From contig NC_088316.1 in assembly GCF_910592395.1 (NCBI RefSeq), forward strand, positions 2,234,001 through 2,298,000: a stretch of 64,000 nt of DNA, given 5' to 3'. The notes beneath the pieces were generated by a model, which saw only the letters and a program-made list of their open reading frames with translations, searched no databases and was not told the DNA's origin. This DNA comes from Lineus longissimus. Taxonomy: Eukaryota; Nemertea; Pilidiophora; Heteronemertea; Lineidae. The position numbers were made by a program, and so were the translations under genes. This document shows positions 1 to 13,358 of the stretch, one piece after another (the first letter of the stretch is position 1; every line of letters begins with the position of its first letter).

Positions 1-1001
1 TCACAGTTTACCACCAGTGCATCATTATTTGTACAATCACGCGTCCAAACGGACCCATTTTTTACACCAAACTGAGCAGGCTAACAAGACATAGAGCAAG
101 TACAGCCTACATGTCAGAAACTATTCCAACATGCTTCCTAAGCCTCATATATAGCCACTGAATACTCCTGTCGAAAAAAACCTGACAGGCTTCGAAATGT
201 GTGACACCCGTTTACACAATATGGTGTGAGTCACCTTGAATCTATCCTGTGCGCTTATACATTGGTTCCAGGCAGTGAAGTGTTCTTCTATCATTAAATG
301 TATGTTTTGATCAAATCTTACAGATAATCAGCGTTTGAGAACAGCAAAATCCTCTGTACAAGTAGTAGGTCCAGTGTCCTTTCCAAGTACATTTTGCTCC
401 CTTGAAAAAAATTATGCTTCAAAATTAGATCTCAAGAGGTTGATGGTATTTAACCAACCTCATCCATACGTGATTTTTCATCACCTACCAACAAGTAACG
501 ATGATCTTTTTAACAAAATACCATTTGAGGTTGCAGACTTCAACTCCATCACCTACATACACCAAGGCCTTTAAAATTCTTAAAGAGTTAAAATTTGACA
601 ACTGCACAAAAACCACACTTCACTGCCACCTGCACAAAAATCGAGATCATTTTTTGATAACTGCAGGCAATATTGTTTGGACGATTCAGAATGCCACACT
701 GTGTAAGCGGGCATCACCGTACCCCACCATTCTGGCCGCCACGAACACATTATATCTACAGTTCCCACTCCCCCAGCATCCCCATCTCGCCAAAACCCAA
801 ATGTACAACATCGCAAATGCTGGGAGCGGCCGCCAGAAGATTTCGAAACAGGCTATATCAACCATCACTATCACCGTGATAAAATAATATACAAACTTCA
901 AAAAATGTACATGTTATTATTTTATCATCCGACTCACATAATCCCGCTTCGATGATTGTAGTCATTGACGCGTTCTAGGCCCGGCGAACAAACTGTGAAC
1001 A

Positions 1002-1124
1002 ATGCCACCTATTGATCAGGAAAGACGCAGAGAAATTATCGCAAGAACAAAATGTCGACGGAAAAAACGAAAAATTCTCCACAGTACCCTAACAGCTCTG
1101 AGACAATGCAATAGTTTGTTTTAA
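1002..1124 (+). CDS. Doubtful 40-residue basic ORF
   Basis: A short ATG-to-stop frame encodes about 40 residues, strongly basic in the middle (ERRREIIARTKCRRKKRK). The KCRRKK stretch recalls the basic region of bZIP factors, but the conserved Asn seven residues before the Cys is replaced by Glu, and the frame stops before any leucine zipper. It could be a decayed exon or chance. No splice context supports it. Confidence 0.12.
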   Translation: MPPIDQERRREIIARTKCRRKKRKILHSTLTALRQCNSLF

Positions 1125-1794
1125 ATACTAGTACATTTATATCACCGACTCAACTTTAAAATACTTGTCATCACATCGAAGTTATATCTAAACTACATGT
1201 CAATTCGGGAAATGACAAAATATGGAAACGTTCGAAAATTTTCTCCTTTCCCAAACTGATGTACAGTTGTACATACACACTTTGCATGTACTAATATTAC
1301 GAACTCTGCAGTAATATACACAGTATTAGAAGCAGAATACCCCCTCAAGGTTTCCCAAGAAAAATAGATGTACATATTAATTATTATTTTAACATTATAC
1401 ACATAAGACGTAAAATAGAGAGGCCCATATCTATATGAACCCGCTTCTTGTCGATGATCGGGAGTTAATCTATTTACAATTTTACCCACGATGCACTTCT
1501 ACGAGGCGCTAAAACTAAACTGTACGCGGTTTTAATTACACTATGACTATACGGTATGTAGCCTCCATCGTCAATGTCTAGAAATCGCCAAATATCAAGC
1601 CAGCCACTCGCATCGCCTCCCGCAGGCCACCGCTATACGACTATAGAGACTGTGCCGTACACACCCGTTAAGAATTGTGGTTACCATGGCAACCAATCCA
1701 CAATAACGTTGGTTACACAAGATCTTGTCATCCGTTTGGATCAAAAGCAACAGGGATGGGGGAAAATATTAAACCAATCAGAGGCTGGTTGGAT

Positions 1795-1814
1795 GGGGGG
1801 GGGGGGGGGGGGGG
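1795..1814 (+). repeat. Poly-G tract (20 bp)
   Basis: Uninterrupted run of 20 G. It is the longest of several G/C homopolymers in the window (others at 3243-3259, 22077-22091, 28621-28638, 63339-63351). Confidence 0.9.
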
Positions 1815-3242
1815 TGCACTGCTGTCTGCACTTAACCATACTGGTAATGTTACGACTGATACATAAAGTAGGTTCTTCAGTTCACAAATTGACTTCTCAT
1901 TTTCCGACGGTGTCAAAAGACGAAAATAAAGTAATAAATTGGACACTCCTTAAAACTGACACTGGGCAATTTAACAACACCCATGCAGTGCAGCTATGAA
2001 CATCTCATGCAGTTCAGTTTTAAATTTCTCAAACAGGTCAGCTTTAAGGAAAATAATAAATTAGGACAAAATGTCACCAGCATGCAGGCAATCTCGTTCG
2101 TGGAAAAAACTCTGAGCATAAATCTCAGATTGTTCAAATCTCAATTTACTGGCCATATGAGACGCATAAAGCATAAAGAAAGGGGAATGCTACAATGCGT
2201 CCTAGGAGGATAACTCCTTCAAGTTGAGCAAATTTTAGTGATAATTGAAATATTTTCGAGCTAACATTCTTCGCAGGGGTGTGGTAGATTTCCCATTTCT
2301 AGTTCCCATGGTGACAAAGTTCAACGCATCACTTGATGACCACAATATTTTGGTGTATACTAGTACAAGTCTGTTCAAGATTCGTTCTCATGGATGAATT
2401 AAACCCCAAATCAAAAGTAACCCAAACCACGTACCGATGTTACAAATCCTATGCTGGACTACCTGGGCACCAGGTTCACTAAAAACCTACACTTTATGAT
2501 GGAAAAATTACAAACACAACATTTTGATGATAATAACGTTTGATTTTAAAGTTGAGGCTTTACATGCGACTTAGGTTAGGTTACATTTAGTCACATTGAT
2601 CTAATATAGGCCCTTTACATGTAGGCTTTAACACTGAAACCTGAAAAACATGTTAATTATGTATAAAGTTGTAGTACATCGTTCACAAGTGTTTTAACCC
2701 TCAGGGGGAGGAGATTCTGAGAAAATATCATTACATACACATAGAAATTCTCTCAAAAATCTGCCACATAGTACCATTATGAGGCTCAACTAAAGAGCTT
2801 CAGAATGAGTACTGTAAATGAGTTTTCACAGGATCTTGCCCATTAAATCCCGCCATTTCTCAGAAACATACATTTTCCTCGCCCTTTGGGTTAAAATTTA
2901 CCATCTTTAGTCACCTTCCTGGCAGCATGCCTGTGGATTTGTACAGGATAGAGTGTGCCTATGTACAGCAGACGATGTCAAGTCAAGGCGACACCACACG
3001 AGTACTACACACAACAGACGAGCAGTCTCGATCAATTAGTTTTACTGGCCTGAAATTTACAATTGATTTACACCATAAGGTCACAAAAATATGACAAATC
3101 GCAGTGGGCGAGACTTGGAATCGGAGAAATGGTAACGCCACTTTTCCAATCTACCTCAAAGGACAGAAAGGAAATGGTTAAAATATTCTACTTTATTTGT
3201 TCGTTGCTCTATAGTGCAGTAACAGACTGGCCAGTAAAATCT

Positions 3243-3259
3243 CCCCCCCCCCCCCCCCC
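3243..3259 (+). repeat. Poly-C tract (17 bp)
   Basis: Uninterrupted run of 17 C. A shorter C tract follows near 3391-3400. Confidence 0.9.
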
Positions 3260-6200
3260 TCATAAAAACCTTCCAACCCAACATTGCCTTCAAGAAAATG
3301 TTCAGCCTCATTCTTTGATGCGAATTAAGCCGGTGCTGGTAACCTGAATAATATGGGCTTCTGTTTCTCGTATTGTTTAAACCATTATGACCCCCCCCCT
3401 TTACCATTTGAGACGAATCTCAACTGTAGTCCCTCCAGAAACGAATTCCGGGGGACAACGGCTTTTCTGGGAATTTGGTCTCTGAAGGCGAGGGGGACAG
3501 GGACCCATCCCAGCCCCCTCTAGAGGGAACCCTGCTCAACTCAACGATACCATTTATCCAAATTCAAGTCTCTCCACTGACCAATCATCACTTTTTGAAC
3601 CTATCTGAGAATATATCGCACATTTACACCTGAATATGTACAACCAATGATAAACTGGCACTTGACAGCACGTCATCTCAAGAAACTATACACAGCCTGA
3701 ATATTAGAACACAATGGGCCCATGAAGAGAGAGAACATTGCAGAATGGTTCCTGTTCCTACCAATAGAGGGACGGCAGTAACCGCCCACCAGAGGAGGCT
3801 CAGGAACTAGTCTGACACTGCAAATTCTGAGTCGCACAAAATTACGACCAACAGTGAAATATTGTAACTTTCGGGACATAAAAATCCCTCGACACCGAGA
3901 GCTTCAGTTTTTGTCTGGTCTTTGATGTGAAGTCTTTGATTTTGAAAGTCTTTGATTAGGTCTTAGGTTTGGGACGGGGTCATTGATGTGAGGTCTCAGC
4001 TTTGTGTACTGTACACTTTGGTAACAGCTGACTGAGAAATGGGAATTTGGCACTGATGAAACCCAAATTGCCTGCTAAATATGCTTGACATGTTTGATTT
4101 ACGGGATTCATCCAGTGCTGGTGCGACTGGAAACTTGGTCCTGACACTTGAAGACAGAAAGTGAAAGCTGTATGAAAAGAGAAAGCATAATCATCCTGGG
4201 ATTGGAGAGCTGTGAGGAATGCTTGGACATATTTGCAGATCAAGGCTTGGTTAAAGGCAATGCGGAAAATGTCTTCGGTTGCACAACTCTTTGAAACCAC
4301 TATGACCAACCTTCTCCACTACGCTTTTTGTCCAAGGCATAGTTCCCATTTTAGCACCCGGACAAAAAAATAATACTCTGACTGTATCATAGAGTTGGTA
4401 AGAAATTTGTTTTGGAGAACGCTGCGACTGACAGGCATGGTACAGCTTGAATACTGATACAATACATTGAGATAATTAAATCAACAAATGGTAAAAATGT
4501 CAAAAGAACTTTTTGTTAGGCTGCTATCTTGTTGTCACCTGTGTTAGCACTTTTTACTCGATACGAAATTGACAAGTCGACAAGTTTTCATCATTCTGAC
4601 AGTAATACGGCCAAGTTGTTGTTCAAAATCTTGTTGAAATCAACAGCAGTCAATGAAGTCATCAAGAAGACATAATCCATGTTTACTTGATGACTGAGCC
4701 TTAACGAAACACCTGCTGTTTAGTCTTCAAGGAGCCCACTTTCCAGATGCTGGATTCGATGAGATCTGCATTGCAGATCCTTACAGAGTGCCCAGAAAAG
4801 AATTTTTATTCAGTCGTATATATGGTGATCAAAATGTGGAAGTTTTAAAGTTTTAGCCCAATGGCGGCATCGTTTTTTAATGTGTCGGCCTGACACATTC
4901 AAAATAATCAAGGAAGACATTCTCAATTTTGATAACATTTACTGATTCTTGGCTTTTATCTCAGAAACTGTTGTATCTTCACTAAACGAAGCACTGACTT
5001 TATAGTTTTTGCTCTTAGCTTCTTGAATAATCTCTCCACCTAACAGGAGACAACACAGTAACTGGAGCAGGAGGGATCACCCGGCTACAGTACAGGTTCG
5101 AAGCAAACCACCCTCTTCCCTTCTGAGAATACGGCCACCACACAAACCCCTCATCTCTAACACTCACAGCCTCTATACCGGGGTCTACGGTACTCGGCAT
5201 GAGCTCCAACCGAAATATTCCACCAACGCTGCAACGAGCTTCGGCATCGCTTCCAGATATTGGGTTTTAGAAGCGTTTTGGTCTGGCACACTCAGGATGG
5301 TTTCCATGGCGACCATTATACAGCAGTCGACAAGGATTAGATAGGAGCAGCCAAATCAACATTTGAGAAATTCTGGGAAATGCTCGAAGCAAGTTTTTTA
5401 GAGTGTTTACGAAAGCGAGTGTCAGTGGAAATTGTCGAAAGTATGTGCTCAATCCGGCTAGCTGAAATAATTGGTACGACGACTGCCAACAGAAAGATAG
5501 ATTCAAGTTTCTTATGACAATCATTAGTGTGCTTGTGAAATATGATGTATATTCTTAAAAGACTTGGGACATCATGTACACCAACATTGCAGTTGTGACA
5601 TCAAATTTCCACTGATCGTCGAGGGAAAAATTCTCAAACGTCTATTTGAATTTATTGCCCACCAATCCTATTCAAGACTAGCAAAATCTCTCTGCAAGAG
5701 ACCTAGACCTACATGCACTGTGTAGGCCTTTTAGACTAATAATTCCAAGGCTAGACCCTCACATGTACAGCCAACTGTTACCGCACACAGCATGCACTGT
5801 ATATGTAAGAGATTTACAATGTAAATGTAATGAATTACATGTGGACATGTGGCATGTTTTAAAGGAGTGGTATTCATCCATTAACCCTCGTCTCATATTC
5901 ATGTCAGCCACAGACCCTGGCAAATGCATCCGGTTTTGTTCACCGATGCCTAGATTGCTCAAAATCGGAAAGATTCCCGGACATTTTGTTTCATGTTTTG
6001 ATGAAATCGTGACAAAGGCGAACTTTAATTCAGCATTTTAACAACCCCATCCGGAACAGTTTTTTCTCCAACAGTGTTCACTCAGCACGGTTTTAAACTA
6101 AAGCATAAACTAGCGGTTTCAAAAACATTTGGTGTCAATACTCAGGGCCGCACTTTGAGCAGGGGCGCACTTTGAGCAGTGCCTCTCTGTGGAAAGCTTT

Positions 6201-7724
6201 TTATCCAAAGTCTAACTTAAGCTTACTTCAAGATTCACAAAGTAGGTTTCTAAAAAGATTGATTGCCACAAGTTCCGGCGAACTGCCCATCCCACCAACC
6301 AACAAAACACTTGGCATTTCTAAGCTTTACAGGATATGATATATTCAGAGTCCAAGGTATGTGTTACAAATCACATGGCTTGCAAGAAACCCATGGAAGT
6401 AGGAAGTGGTGGGGCCTACAGGTAGAATTCACCTTCACATCATTCATATACTGGATAGCGTAGTTTGTATAGCCTACAAGAGGCCAACACTGTTTTTTTC
6501 CAAGTTTATTCTCCACAGTATTTCATTTTGTTATACATCTAGATGCCATGATGATGAAAACAGGCGATAATTTCCAATTTGTAGATGAAACTTCGTGTTA
6601 GAATTACAATGATAGCCCGATGGATTTCACAAAATAGTTCGAGCTTAGTAAATAATAAGTTGAATTTTGCAAGAAGGTGTTGCCCCTAACGAGTCACAGC
6701 AAATCAATGCACTGTAACTGAACCAATATGGTCCCTTTTGGATTTCAGGTGATTTCAAACAGAAAATGCAGATTGGTATACTCAGATTTCGCAAACGGCA
6801 GACAACAGTGAAATGAACAACCAGCCCGTCTCAACCTGCCAAGCTCAGAGCAACATGTGCCTAGTTTTGTTGTGACTGTGATCACAAATACTGAAAAATT
6901 TTCCTAGCCATTTCTGACTTTTTTTGCACGCAGCGCCATATTTTCGTGAAATGGACAATATTCGCTGATCAATGAAAGTGTGGGCTATTGTCAAAATAAC
7001 TTGAAACCTCACACTCAATCCTTCCTTGTTCTGATTCCAACAAGACCAACCCTCATTGAAGGGAAATTGTGATCTCAGAGCCTTGCGTGTCAAGATGCCT
7101 TCTACAACAATCGGCTTTAAAACTGACAAAATTTTTTATGAGACCAACAGTAACAACAACAGAAATATCACAAATGAAATAGTCAACACGTGGCCAGCTG
7201 AACAAGGGCCTGAACTTGGTGGAGATTATTGGTTATGTCACACCCCTCTGCTCTTGTCCCCAGGTACCAGAGAACTACAACGCTCAAAGATGTCAAATAA
7301 GCGCAATGTATCTCAAGGCCACTCAGAATTTTTTGGTACTAATCATTGAGTTTATGTATCATTTAGTAATCGGCGAAACAAAGTCTATACCAGTAGAATT
7401 CTGTCTGTAAAAATACAGGATACGGACAGTGACTGCCAGGGTCTCTATCATTTTGGTGTAACGATACGATAGCAGGGTACGCACAACTTAGAAATGAAAG
7501 TGTGCATCCTGACATATTCAGTATAGCATAGGCTAGCGTGCTTCGGATATGAAGTTGAGTGCTAACATATCAGCTTGCCTCTCGCTACCGTTCGTTTACT
7601 ATGAGCTGGGCTATGTGTGTTGGGGCTGAGAGCCATCATTCGCGTTCCCCGCTGAGCCACTAATGTGGAGCCTGTTGCTGGACCACTCACATTTCAAACA
7701 GCTTGAGTTGTGAGCACAAAATAA

Positions 7725-7825
7725 TTAGAAGTCGAAGCTTAGCGTAAACCAAATTATATTGGCTAGTCTTATTTCTCTGATTTAGAAGAAGTCGAAGCTT
7801 AGCGTAAACCAAATTATATCGGCTG
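7725..7825 (+). repeat. 60-bp direct tandem duplication
   Basis: The segment beginning AGAAGTCGAAGCTTAGCG and running through AAACCAAATTATAT occurs twice with a 60-bp period. The second copy differs by at least one base (TTGGCT versus TCGGCT). Confidence 0.8.
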
Positions 7826-8412
7826 ATTATTTGAAATTCGTTCAGGACGGCTGCAGAGAGTACATTGGTCGCTTTGGGACATTTGAAGCCGTCACCTTGA
7901 GAAGGCCAATCATGAAGGGCAAAATGATCAATGATCCATGCGTCATCATGCACTCTACAAATTTGAAAGTTTTATGCCTATGACACTTTGCACTCTGCTG
8001 GAATTGGAGCACATTTTGAATACTCTATGAATGACAAATTGCTAACTGGCCGAGTGTAATTAGAGGAGTATTATTTCCTCTCCGTCCATGTAGGTCCCCA
8101 TAATCGTCCACTAAACCTAATTATCATCAATGAAATTACGAACGGGAAGTAGGCCTACATTCACACAGGCCAATATATGTGAAGGTTACTTTATTAGTTC
8201 TCGTAATAGCTGCATATTATACCATGTATACACCAAGGCCTATGTTACATACTATAACACTTGGCGATATTATTTGTACTGCAATCCAAAGTTTGAGCAG
8301 GTTTCAGCCAAAATATCTTTTAGCCACTGAAATATTTGTGATCCAATCTCCAACAATAAAAAAAAAACACTTTGAGGGCAAGGTGCATGATCATGTTGAA
8401 ACAAGCTCGGAG

Positions 8413-8538
8413 AATAGTGAGGTTTCGCAACCGCCCTGTTAGGCCCTTCGACGACGTTTATCAATTGTTCAGGTAAACTCAAACAATAGATGAACGTCGT
8501 CGTAGGGCCCAAACGGGTGGTTGCGAAACCTCACTATT
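8413..8538. mobile_element. 126-bp foldback element (MITE-like)
   Basis: The left arm starts AATAGTGAGGTTTCGCAACC and the right arm ends with its reverse complement. A second inner palindromic block, around ACGACGTT and AACGTCGT, extends the stem, so nearly the whole element folds on itself with a short AT-rich loop. There is no coding capacity. It is non-autonomous; the superfamily is not clear because the target-site duplication is ambiguous. Confidence 0.75.
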
Positions 8539-9013
8539 ATTGCAACGTCCTATTTGCAATCAGGAAAGAACTTTTGTTGTCCACCAAAATATAAACCGCG
8601 TAAAAATTACAGACTTCTTTGCCAATCGCAAAAAATGGAACATGAAGGCGAAAAAATTTGGCAGTTACAGTTCTGGGGATGAGACGAGGCGTGTTAGAAA
8701 AGTGAATGGTAGATGGCAAAGCTCCGAAATTTCAAAAGGAAACCAGGAAGTCAACGGGTGGGCCAATTTTCACGTCAAACTGGTCACCAAATGGACATGG
8801 ACCATCTGGGCTCGGTTACCGATAGTCAGGGTTTCCTCCATAGGGGCAGGCAGGGGGGTGGGGGTGATGAGGAAAACATTAAAGGATTCAAGGGAACTCT
8901 TCCCCAAGAGGCCTTCTCCTAAGTACACTCAGTAAATTACCAAATACATTATAAGCCCCCCCCCCCCCGGATTTATTCTTGCCTAATTCGATGTTATTCC
9001 TTCTTTTTTACAG

Positions 9014-9159
9014 CCACACCATCAAATCTCCAAGTGCGCACACCGTACCGCACCCCGAAGAGTGTACGTCGGAGCAGACGGCCAACAATGGAAGAGGTCG
9101 ATGATCGAATTCTCGGAACGCAATATTTTCAAAACCTAACCAAAGAAGGGGTTAACTAA
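9014..9159 (+). pseudogene. MASTL: MASTL (Greatwall kinase) exon-like fragment, disrupted
   Basis: A pyrimidine-rich acceptor ending TTTTTTACAG precedes a frame (starting with two bases of a split codon) that encodes 47 residues. Residues 1-35 align with the start of the C-terminal kinase half of Greatwall/MASTL: the block RTPYRTPKSVRR and then RILGT, which in the intact kinase leads into the P+1 loop and the APE motif. Here RILGT is followed instead by QYFQNLTKEGVN and a stop. No GT donor lies at the expected break, and I found no other kinase motifs (glycine loop, HRD, DFG, APE) on this strand nearby. Two readings are possible: a relic exon from a decayed or partial gene copy, or a divergent terminal exon of a gene whose other exons I failed to see. 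The homology is from recall of the family, not a search. Confidence 0.55.
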
Positions 9160-9182
9160 CTTCATGATTCGCAGTACGAAAC

Positions 9183-9325
9183 AATCCAACCGCAATCCAG
9201 GACAATCCAACCACAGTCCAAGACAAATGCACAATTACCGCAGTCAAGGACAACTGCATAATCTACAATGTAACCGCAGTCCAGGACAACAGCACCATCC
9301 AATCGCAGTCAAGGACAACTGAACT
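9183..9325 (+). repeat. Degenerate tandem repeat
   Basis: Short imperfect units with the shared core CGCAGTC(C/A)AGGACAA recur about six times just after the MASTL-like fragment. Confidence 0.6.
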
Positions 9326-12300
9326 CTACGAATCGTCTGACAGTCACAGTGTTCTGTTTTATTCGAATACAAGGGGGTTAATTTGTTTTGTTTTTAAAAA
9401 AACGTCTCATCCCTTTCCCTACCTCTCCCACTTTCACCAAGAAACCCAAAATGGTCAAATACACCGCCAGTATTCAGAACTAAATCTGGCACTAGAGCCC
9501 CCCCCCCTCTACAATGCAATAACTGGTTTCTTCCTCGATTATAATGTATCGGCATATGAGCCCTGTACATACAGGTGCCCGTATACACCAGCATACGCGC
9601 TGTACATCGACTATGCACAGCTATCCACAAAATGGATTCTCATCCATTCACAGGGTTAGAATTGATCAATTTTCTCGGTACAGAGTGGGAGGAAGACAAG
9701 CGTTGGCACAATGTATGCTTGTAGTGCGCTGTAGTCAAAGCTCTCTCAATGGAGACAGAAAGAATAGAAAGCTCGCTTTATTTAGAACAGTCAATTGAAC
9801 CTTTCCGGTTCATTTTAAGCCGACTATTTTGGGGATTTTTGTTAGGGGATTTGAGGTTGAGGGCAGTTGCTTGCCAGCAGTTTGGGTCATAAAATTAGGG
9901 GTAAGAATAGGGTCGGATGTTGGTTACGCCGACCCTTTATTTGAAGGGCAGGAAGTCGCCCTTTCCGGTCCTTTAAAACAGGGCTATTTATAGCAACGGA
10001 GACTGCGACTATTTAGAAAATGTTACAGGAAGGGTTGGCCAGTTTCCTCTTTATTCAATCGACATCTTGAAAATTATACTTCGTAGCTTGAGGCGATGAA
10101 AAATTACTAATTCTAATTAGTGACATTGAGTTTTCTTCAGGGGGCTGTCCCTAGCAACAGAGAGGCACATCCGTCATGTCCGAAAATTTATGGAAATGCC
10201 ACAATTCTCAAGGACTCATATTTGTGGTTGGATATGAAGCTGCCCCTACACACATCCTGTTCTCAAATTTGACCTTCGCTTGGTGAGAAGGACACTTCAG
10301 AATACTTCAGTGATAGAGTAGCAGCTTCGAAGAATGTCAAAATGTGAATGGGAAAATGAGAAACTCGAATTGTGGAATATTTTTCAAGGTATCAGAATGA
10401 TGCAATGGAACACAGATGTTAGAAATTACGCAATTTGGATTCTCTGTCGAACTGCTAACTTATGCGCGTCATGTGATAGAGGGCAATCGGGGCAGACAGT
10501 GTAGGTTAACTCCCACTACTATAACCTAAATGTCCCCAATTGACACTCAGCTTTTGACATTATATAGTTACTTTCCTTTTGGTTATTACAATTATGGCCA
10601 AATCTTTGAAACACATCAAAGAGATCACAACACCATCTTTCCTTCTGGCGCACACTCTGAGAAGTGTCACCTAGCCAGGCCCAAGATAACACTGAAAAGC
10701 GTGTTTTGAAGCATGAAATTTGGGCCAGGACCCTCAATGCCTTTGAAAGTATAATTTTTTAAATACCTGTTACAGGAGTCTCAAGATTTGTCAAAAGTTC
10801 ACTCCCAATCAAGACTAGTACTATCCCTACCTTGAAGGTAGAAATGTTGGGACTCGTTTGGTAGGATGGGTTATCACGACAACAATGATGCTACCCACCT
10901 CTACCAGTCATGCACCCACCCACAAACCACAGTGATGGCACCACCATTTTTCCTACTTCCTGTTTCCTGAGTTGGAAACAAACTATAGCCTATCTGTCTC
11001 ATTTGTAAACTGCAGGCGTCTGAAGTGATCACTTCCGGCAGCTTATCTTGAACAATCACGCGTGCTGTCTCCGGCCGAACCATGAAAACATGAACTCTGG
11101 CGCACTGGCAAAGATACCGGTGATAGCACACCCAGACCAAAACACTACCTTCACTGATTCAGACAGAAAGGCAGCAGGAATACGTAAGAAGCACATGTCC
11201 AGGAGTGGCCATTCCTTCTACAGACTGATACTGGAATCATGGGGGGAGAGGTCCAAAGAGGTCTATTCTGTTTCACCAGGTCAAAAAATTTCCACCTTAC
11301 TGACCAGAACAGACTCGATGAAATCACAATAAGGTGTACTTTAACTTAACATCTTGTATGCCAAGATGTTTTGATCTGGGGGAGGCCTCATGAAGCCCTA
11401 TTAGCACACCCAGATTCGATCCTCACACTGTGAGGGTGGGGGTAGACAAATTTGATGATCACAATGAGGACTAGGGTCTCTAACTGGGACAAGTAGGAAT
11501 CTGTTATAACATCTAACCATGTTTCTGATTGACTTTTCACAATACAATGATAGTTCTTCTTCATCTGATTACACTGCTCTTGAGTTTAATATGTTGCGTT
11601 TCCCCAACCATCAGGTTCAAAGCGAGTTCACCAACACATGTAAGTACCCCCATGCCCCACGATCATGTTGACAACTTTAATAATCAGATCAACCTTTTCG
11701 ATTCGTCAAATCAAGGTCTGCAAATCAATCAAGCTGAATGAAGGCCCATTGCTTTGGGTGGAAAGAACGTGACTGTCTGTATAAACCGTTCACTAAATAA
11801 ATGACATAGGCCCTAAACACACGTTAGCTGGCTATGCCCAACCCTACATTATACATAAATGGTGTATATCATAGGGCCTTAGAGAAATCCTGTTTCAATT
11901 GGAAGGACAAGCAAAACCGGACAAAGTCATTCTAAACGAAACTGGTCAAGCGGACAAGGTTTTTATTGGCCACTTGCTGAAAAGCATTATCGGCCACAAT
12001 GCCAGTCTATAATTGGCACAAAATGAAAACTGAGTTAGAAGAACTTATGCAATAGTTCGGTCAAATACAGTGTTGCCACTTCCATGACCTGCCAATCATG
12101 TCTGTAGGCCTTGTATTGAATTCGGTTTCAAACTTCACAAGGACCAAGCAATGTTTATGGAAATTCTGTAAAGTTTCGTACTTGACAAACAAACGCAACT
12201 GCGCCAAATAGGCCTATGTCTACTGTATGTATGTACAGTGGAGTTGTATACATTGGGCTTGGGTTATGCACACACGACTAACCAAAAGAATGAACTGTGT

Positions 12301-12409
12301 ACATGTACCTAGGTATTTATGAATGGAGCGCAGAAGAATTCATAACAGTTTGAATAAAGGTTCAATATTTTATAAAGAATGACATTGAACTATGACTACG
12401 AAACGAAAA

Positions 12410-12466
12410 AAAGCTACTGAGAGAGCCAACACTGTTTTAGAGTTGTAGGTTCGAAACCCCTATGGG
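12410..12466 (+). repeat. tRNA-like sequence, probable SINE head remnant
   Basis: A box-B-like GGTTCGAAACCC at 12448-12459 is preceded by AGCTACTGAGAGAGCC in the position of box A. The intervening part does not fold into a convincing cloverleaf, so a functional tRNA is unlikely. A decayed tRNA-derived SINE is the simplest reading. Confidence 0.3.
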
Positions 12467-13160
12467 CCACAAAACTCTGTTCATCCAAAGAACACTTTAG
12501 CCCATTTTTAATCAAGGCCTAACCTGTATCTGACCTCCAATATATATTTTAGCCATTTTTCTGTAGATAGTCAGGGAAAAGTCACTGGCCTTGAATAAAT
12601 GGCATTAGAAACAAATTTTAAACCTAGGCCTACATCTACATGTACACCGTCACCGGAATACAACACTGTGTCTTATTTGAATGAAGAGCTTTTTTCTCCC
12701 TCGAAACAGGTCAAGTGGTTCTTTAGGGCAAAATTAGACCAAGTGGGAAAAAAATCCTGTGTAATAAAGTGAATAATTTACCATTTCCATAATTTGCTGT
12801 AAAATGGTTATCGATCTTAATTTCCGGGGTCAGTGTTACTCGGCATATTGGCAAACAACACTCAGTGTCGTACAGTACAGAGTTTGGTTGAGATGGGTAA
12901 ATACAGCAAATTGAGGAATTTTAGGACTGAGTACTCTTTCAGAGAACTGCAGTGATGATTACTCTCTTGTGTCAGACCTTGTGATTTTACCTCATTCTGT
13001 GGCCCAGAACAGAGGGAACTATGACGTATACGTTTTTCAAAATCAACACTCTCTGAAGATTTACCCTAACCCTTGGCGCCTTGTGTGTCAAGATGAAAAC
13101 CGATCCCGGGCTTGATCAGGGGGGTCAACTCTACCATGCCTAGCGTAAGGTGTAGACAAA

Positions 13161-13358
13161 AGGGCCGTTTAGACGACGCGAAAAAATCCGGATGCGTCCC
13201 GAATCCGGATTAATTTTTCGTCGTGTAAACGCAAAAAGATCCGGATCAATGTGGTTGCATCCGGACTAAAAAGGTACCATCGCCTTGGGTGGTTTTAATC
13301 CGGATTCATCCAGATTCGATCCGAATGCGGTCTTTTCGCCTGTCGTCTAAACGGCCCT
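13161..13358. mobile_element. 198-bp foldback element
   Basis: The element starts AGGGCCGTTTAGACGACG and ends with CGTCTAAACGGCCCT, its imperfect reverse complement. The arms carry repeated ATCCGGAT motifs. It has no coding potential. The terminal style fits a non-autonomous DNA transposon; no clear target-site duplication was seen, so I do not assign a superfamily. Confidence 0.75.

Larger units (their letters stand above)
1..9013. other. Intergenic DNA, no convincing gene
   Basis: Short open frames occur on both strands, but none shows a recognisable domain, sustained coding character or a consistent exon chain. The stretch holds homopolymer tracts (20 G at 1795-1814, 17 C at 3243-3259), a 60-bp direct duplication near 7725-7825, a diverged relative of a foldback element near 6780-6885, and a 126-bp foldback element at 8413-8538. 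The rest is ordinary AT-rich non-coding DNA. Confidence 0.6.

Noticed and set aside
8540-8935. Plus-strand 131-residue frame upstream of the MASTL-like fragment
   Set aside because: No kinase motif, unusual composition, ends in repeats; not consistent with the MASTL mid-region and no donor found.
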